From: JACMNW01 sp963708425
Lineage (GTDB): Bacteria > Pseudomonadota > Alphaproteobacteria > Rhodobacterales > Rhodobacteraceae
DNA: 64,000 nucleotides
Direction: 5' to 3'
NCBI GenBank assembly: GCA_963708425.1
Contig: OY970206.1
Span: 1,426,001-1,490,000, forward strand
In this document: one piece after another, positions 62,400-64,000 of the stretch
How positions within the stretch are numbered: position 1 is the first letter of the stretch
Layout: every line of letters starts with the position of its first letter
The notes under the pieces: model-generated
The model's input: the letters and a program-made list of their open reading frames with translations, nothing else
Databases searched by the model: none
Told to the model about the DNA's origin: nothing
Program-made: the position numbers and the translations under genes

Positions 62400-63614
62400 T
62401 CAAACGTGGGTAATGTTGTGGTCTGGCCCCAGCGGAAAATGGGTGATCGTTTCCGCCCCGGTTTCCGTAACAATCACCACATCGCATTCGCGGTAACCCC
62501 CTGCGCCGGGCATGCCCTCCGGCACCATCACCATCGGCTCCATCGAAATCACCATTCCGGGCCGCAGCTCGGCAGAGCTATCCTCGCGCAACGCCACTTC
62601 GAAATCACAGCCGAAGTAATGCGATTGCAGGCCCACCGTATGGCCATAGTCGTTGGACCGGTGTTCGAGCAGACCGTACTGCCCGTCAAGGTCGTTGAGT
62701 TCCCGCGCGATGTCGGCGCAAAGCGCGCCAGGTCGGATCAGTTCCAACCCGCGCCGATGCACAGCTAGGTTCTTTTGCCAGATGTTCAGATTTGCATCAT
62801 TGGCTTGATCGCAAAACAGCGTGCGCTCCAGTGCGATGGAATAGCCAAAGAGCATCGGGACACAGCTCAACGACAAGATCTCGCCAGATTGTATCCGCTT
62901 GTCGGTGACTGGATTGTGGGCGCCATCGGTGTTGAGGCCAGATTGGAACCGGGTCCAACTGTCCATCAGCTCCATATTGGGAAAGGTCGCCGCAATGGCC
63001 CGATGCATCGTGGTGGTGCTGGCAATCGCGACCTCGAATTCCGGAACCCCCGATGCGATTGTCGCCACCGCTGCCTCGCCGCCCAGAGTGCAGATCTGGG
63101 CCCCGGCGCGAAGCAACTGCTGTTCCTCGGCGGATTTGATCGTCCGCATCCACATCGATGCCTGCCCGATATCAACGAATTCCACCCCTGGCAGCGCCGC
63201 TTCGAGCTGACGCAGGAAGTGCACTGAAACATGATCAAGCTCGATCCCCAGCCTCCGTACCCGTGGGGTCAACTGCCGCACCGCGCAGAAATAATTGTCT
63301 CGCCGCCTGTCAGTGTAGCTGATGTTGCTGCAAGCGCCCTGCCGCCACGGCTGCCCGCCATCGATGGCAGACGAGATCGTTGTGGCCGCAGTGTGGGTAA
63401 TGACCATCCCATATTTCCGCCCGAAACCGCAGTAAAGCCAGCCAGAATAATAAGCGATACCTTGATGCGAGGTGAACAGCGCGGCATCGACATCATTCGC
63501 GGCCATCCACCGCAGGACGTCGTCCTGACGCCGCTGCATCTCTTGCTCCGAAAACGGCGGCGGGCACTTGTCACCATTGTGCCACTCCATGACGTGCAAC
63601 ATGTCATGGGTCAT
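62400..63614 (-). CDS. creatinase (creatine amidinohydrolase)
   Basis: 404 aa. M24 (pita-bread) fold. Family-specific motifs match Pseudomonas creatinase: YYSGWLYCGFGRKYGMVIT, IDGGQPWR, IKSAEEQ, FQSGLNTDGAHNPVT with the catalytic His, LERTLF, GYGHxxG-like YGHTVGLQSHYFG and SMEPMVMVPEGMPGAGGYRE. It hydrolyses creatine to sarcosine and urea in the cytoplasm. Convergent with the creatininase gene. N-terminal residues (MTHDMLHVMEWHNGDK) are also similar in layout. Confidence 0.95.
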   Translation of the reverse strand: MTHDMLHVMEWHNGDKCPPPFSEQEMQRRQDDVLRWMAANDVDAALFTSHQGIAYYSGWLYCGFGRKYGMVITHTAATTISSAIDGGQPWRQGACSNISYTDRRRDNYFCAVRQLTPRVRRLGIELDHVSVHFLRQLEAALPGVEFVDIGQASMWMRTIKSAEEQQLLRAGAQICTLGGEAAVATIASGVPEFEVAIASTTTMHRAIAATFPNMELMDSWTRFQSGLNTDGAHNPVTDKRIQSGEILSLSCVPMLFGYSIALERTLFCDQANDANLNIWQKNLAVHRRGLELIRPGALCADIARELNDLDGQYGLLEHRSNDYGHTVGLQSHYFGCDFEVALREDSSAELRPGMVISMEPMVMVPEGMPGAGGYRECDVVIVTETGAETITHFPLGPDHNITHV

Positions 63615-63772
63615 GCTGTCGGGTTCCTCTCGGCTTGTTCGAACATCAAGACCAAGATAGGCAGACCGACTGCAGCAGGGAAATTTGTTGAACCAATAGT
63701 TCTATTTGCGCCGTTTATTTGGGCAGCGCCAATCCACCACCACCGCCATGCCAGTGCTCCTTTTGTGCCGCC

Positions 63773-64000
63773 TCAACACTCGGGCAAATTGACGGCAAGC
63801 CCGCCCGTCGATGTTTCCTTGTATTTAACGTTCATGTCGATGCCCGTTTGGCGCATGGTTTCAATGCAATTGTCGAGCGGCATGAAATGAACGCCATTGC
63901 CGCGCAATGCCAAGCTGGCCGCCGACACTGCCTTGATTGCTCCCATGCCATTGCGCTCGATGCAGGGCACCTGAACCAAGCCGCCGGCCGGATCGCAGGT
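63773..64000 (-). CDS. sdaA: L-serine dehydratase, C-terminal part
   Basis: 76 codons; the frame is open to the window edge, so the gene starts beyond it. THTCDP-like TCDPAGG, VQVPCIERN, ETMRQTGIDMNVKYKETSTGGLAVNLPEC are the C-terminal signature of the single-chain iron-sulfur L-serine ammonia-lyase; two Cys of the [4Fe-4S] cluster are in TCDP and PCIERN. It converts serine to pyruvate and ammonia. Sarcosine from creatine passes through glycine and serine, so this gene fits the catabolic locus. Confidence 0.9.
   Translation of the reverse strand, partial: TCDPAGGLVQVPCIERNGMGAIKAVSAASLALRGNGVHFMPLDNCIETMRQTGIDMNVKYKETSTGGLAVNLPEC

Noticed and set aside
1..64000. CRISPR array, prophage, rRNA operon or replication origin
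   Set aside because: No regularly spaced direct repeats, phage structural genes, rRNA sequence, or origin-type DnaA-box clusters were seen on reading both strands.

Overview
This window reads as a piece of chromosome from an alphaproteobacterium of the Rhodobacterales (Roseobacter/Rhodobacter relatives). The evidence is a GANTC methyltransferase (ccrM) beside rnhB, a VPLPA-CTERM surface protein, paired Hint-domain proteins, the ferritin-like iron exporter MbfA with an Irr-type box, and high GC with many TTG and GTG starts. No phage, plasmid replication genes or CRISPR array are visible. All assignments come from reading the sequence; no database search was run.

Layout. 1-8.7 kb: end of an inositol dehydrogenase gene, a trypsin-like protease with five C-terminal tandem repeats, a small TetR-controlled cluster, ccrM-rnhB, and a group of small envelope proteins that includes a membrane protein ending in a winged-helix-like domain. 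8.7-12.8 kb: glycerol use (glpK, glpD, divergent glpR). 13.0-21.6 kb: leucine synthesis (leuC, leuD, leuB), interrupted by a surface protein, a membrane protein, an exonuclease-like protein, an SDR protein and a LysR regulator. 21.7-32.5 kb: three DMT transporters, tRNA-Pro(CGG), an ornithine cyclodeaminase-like protein and a HAD hydrolase, S-formylglutathione hydrolase, mbfA with a nitroreductase, a NYN-domain protein, folC and accD. 32.9-43.4 kb: lytic transglycosylase, RNase R, dapE, two Hint-domain proteins, an aldolase and an FAD oxidoreductase.

44.5-54.5 kb is one minus-strand operon. A fused indolepyruvate-type ferredoxin oxidoreductase is followed by the complete isovaleryl-CoA to acetoacetate pathway (liuA, liuB, liuD, liuE, liuC), with junctions from an 8-base overlap to a 16-base gap. 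A decayed IS3-family element and about 540 bases of uninterpreted DNA follow. 56.4-64 kb is a coherent creatinine-use locus: a Pot-type ABC transporter (ATPase, two permeases, Tat-exported binding protein), a LysR regulator, creatininase, creatinase, and the 3' end of an L-serine dehydratase gene.

Items most worth a second look: (i) 7.0-8.7 kb, where a small periplasmic protein gene overlaps a gene for a two-TM protein with a cytoplasmic OmpR-like winged helix; (ii) a 16-bp palindrome repeated exactly in two intergenic regions; (iii) the ferredoxin oxidoreductase leading the liu operon; (iv) the creatinine locus with a putative dedicated transporter; (v) the repeat-tailed protease without a signal peptide; (vi) a Hint-protein pair in which the second copy has lost the catalytic Cys and His.
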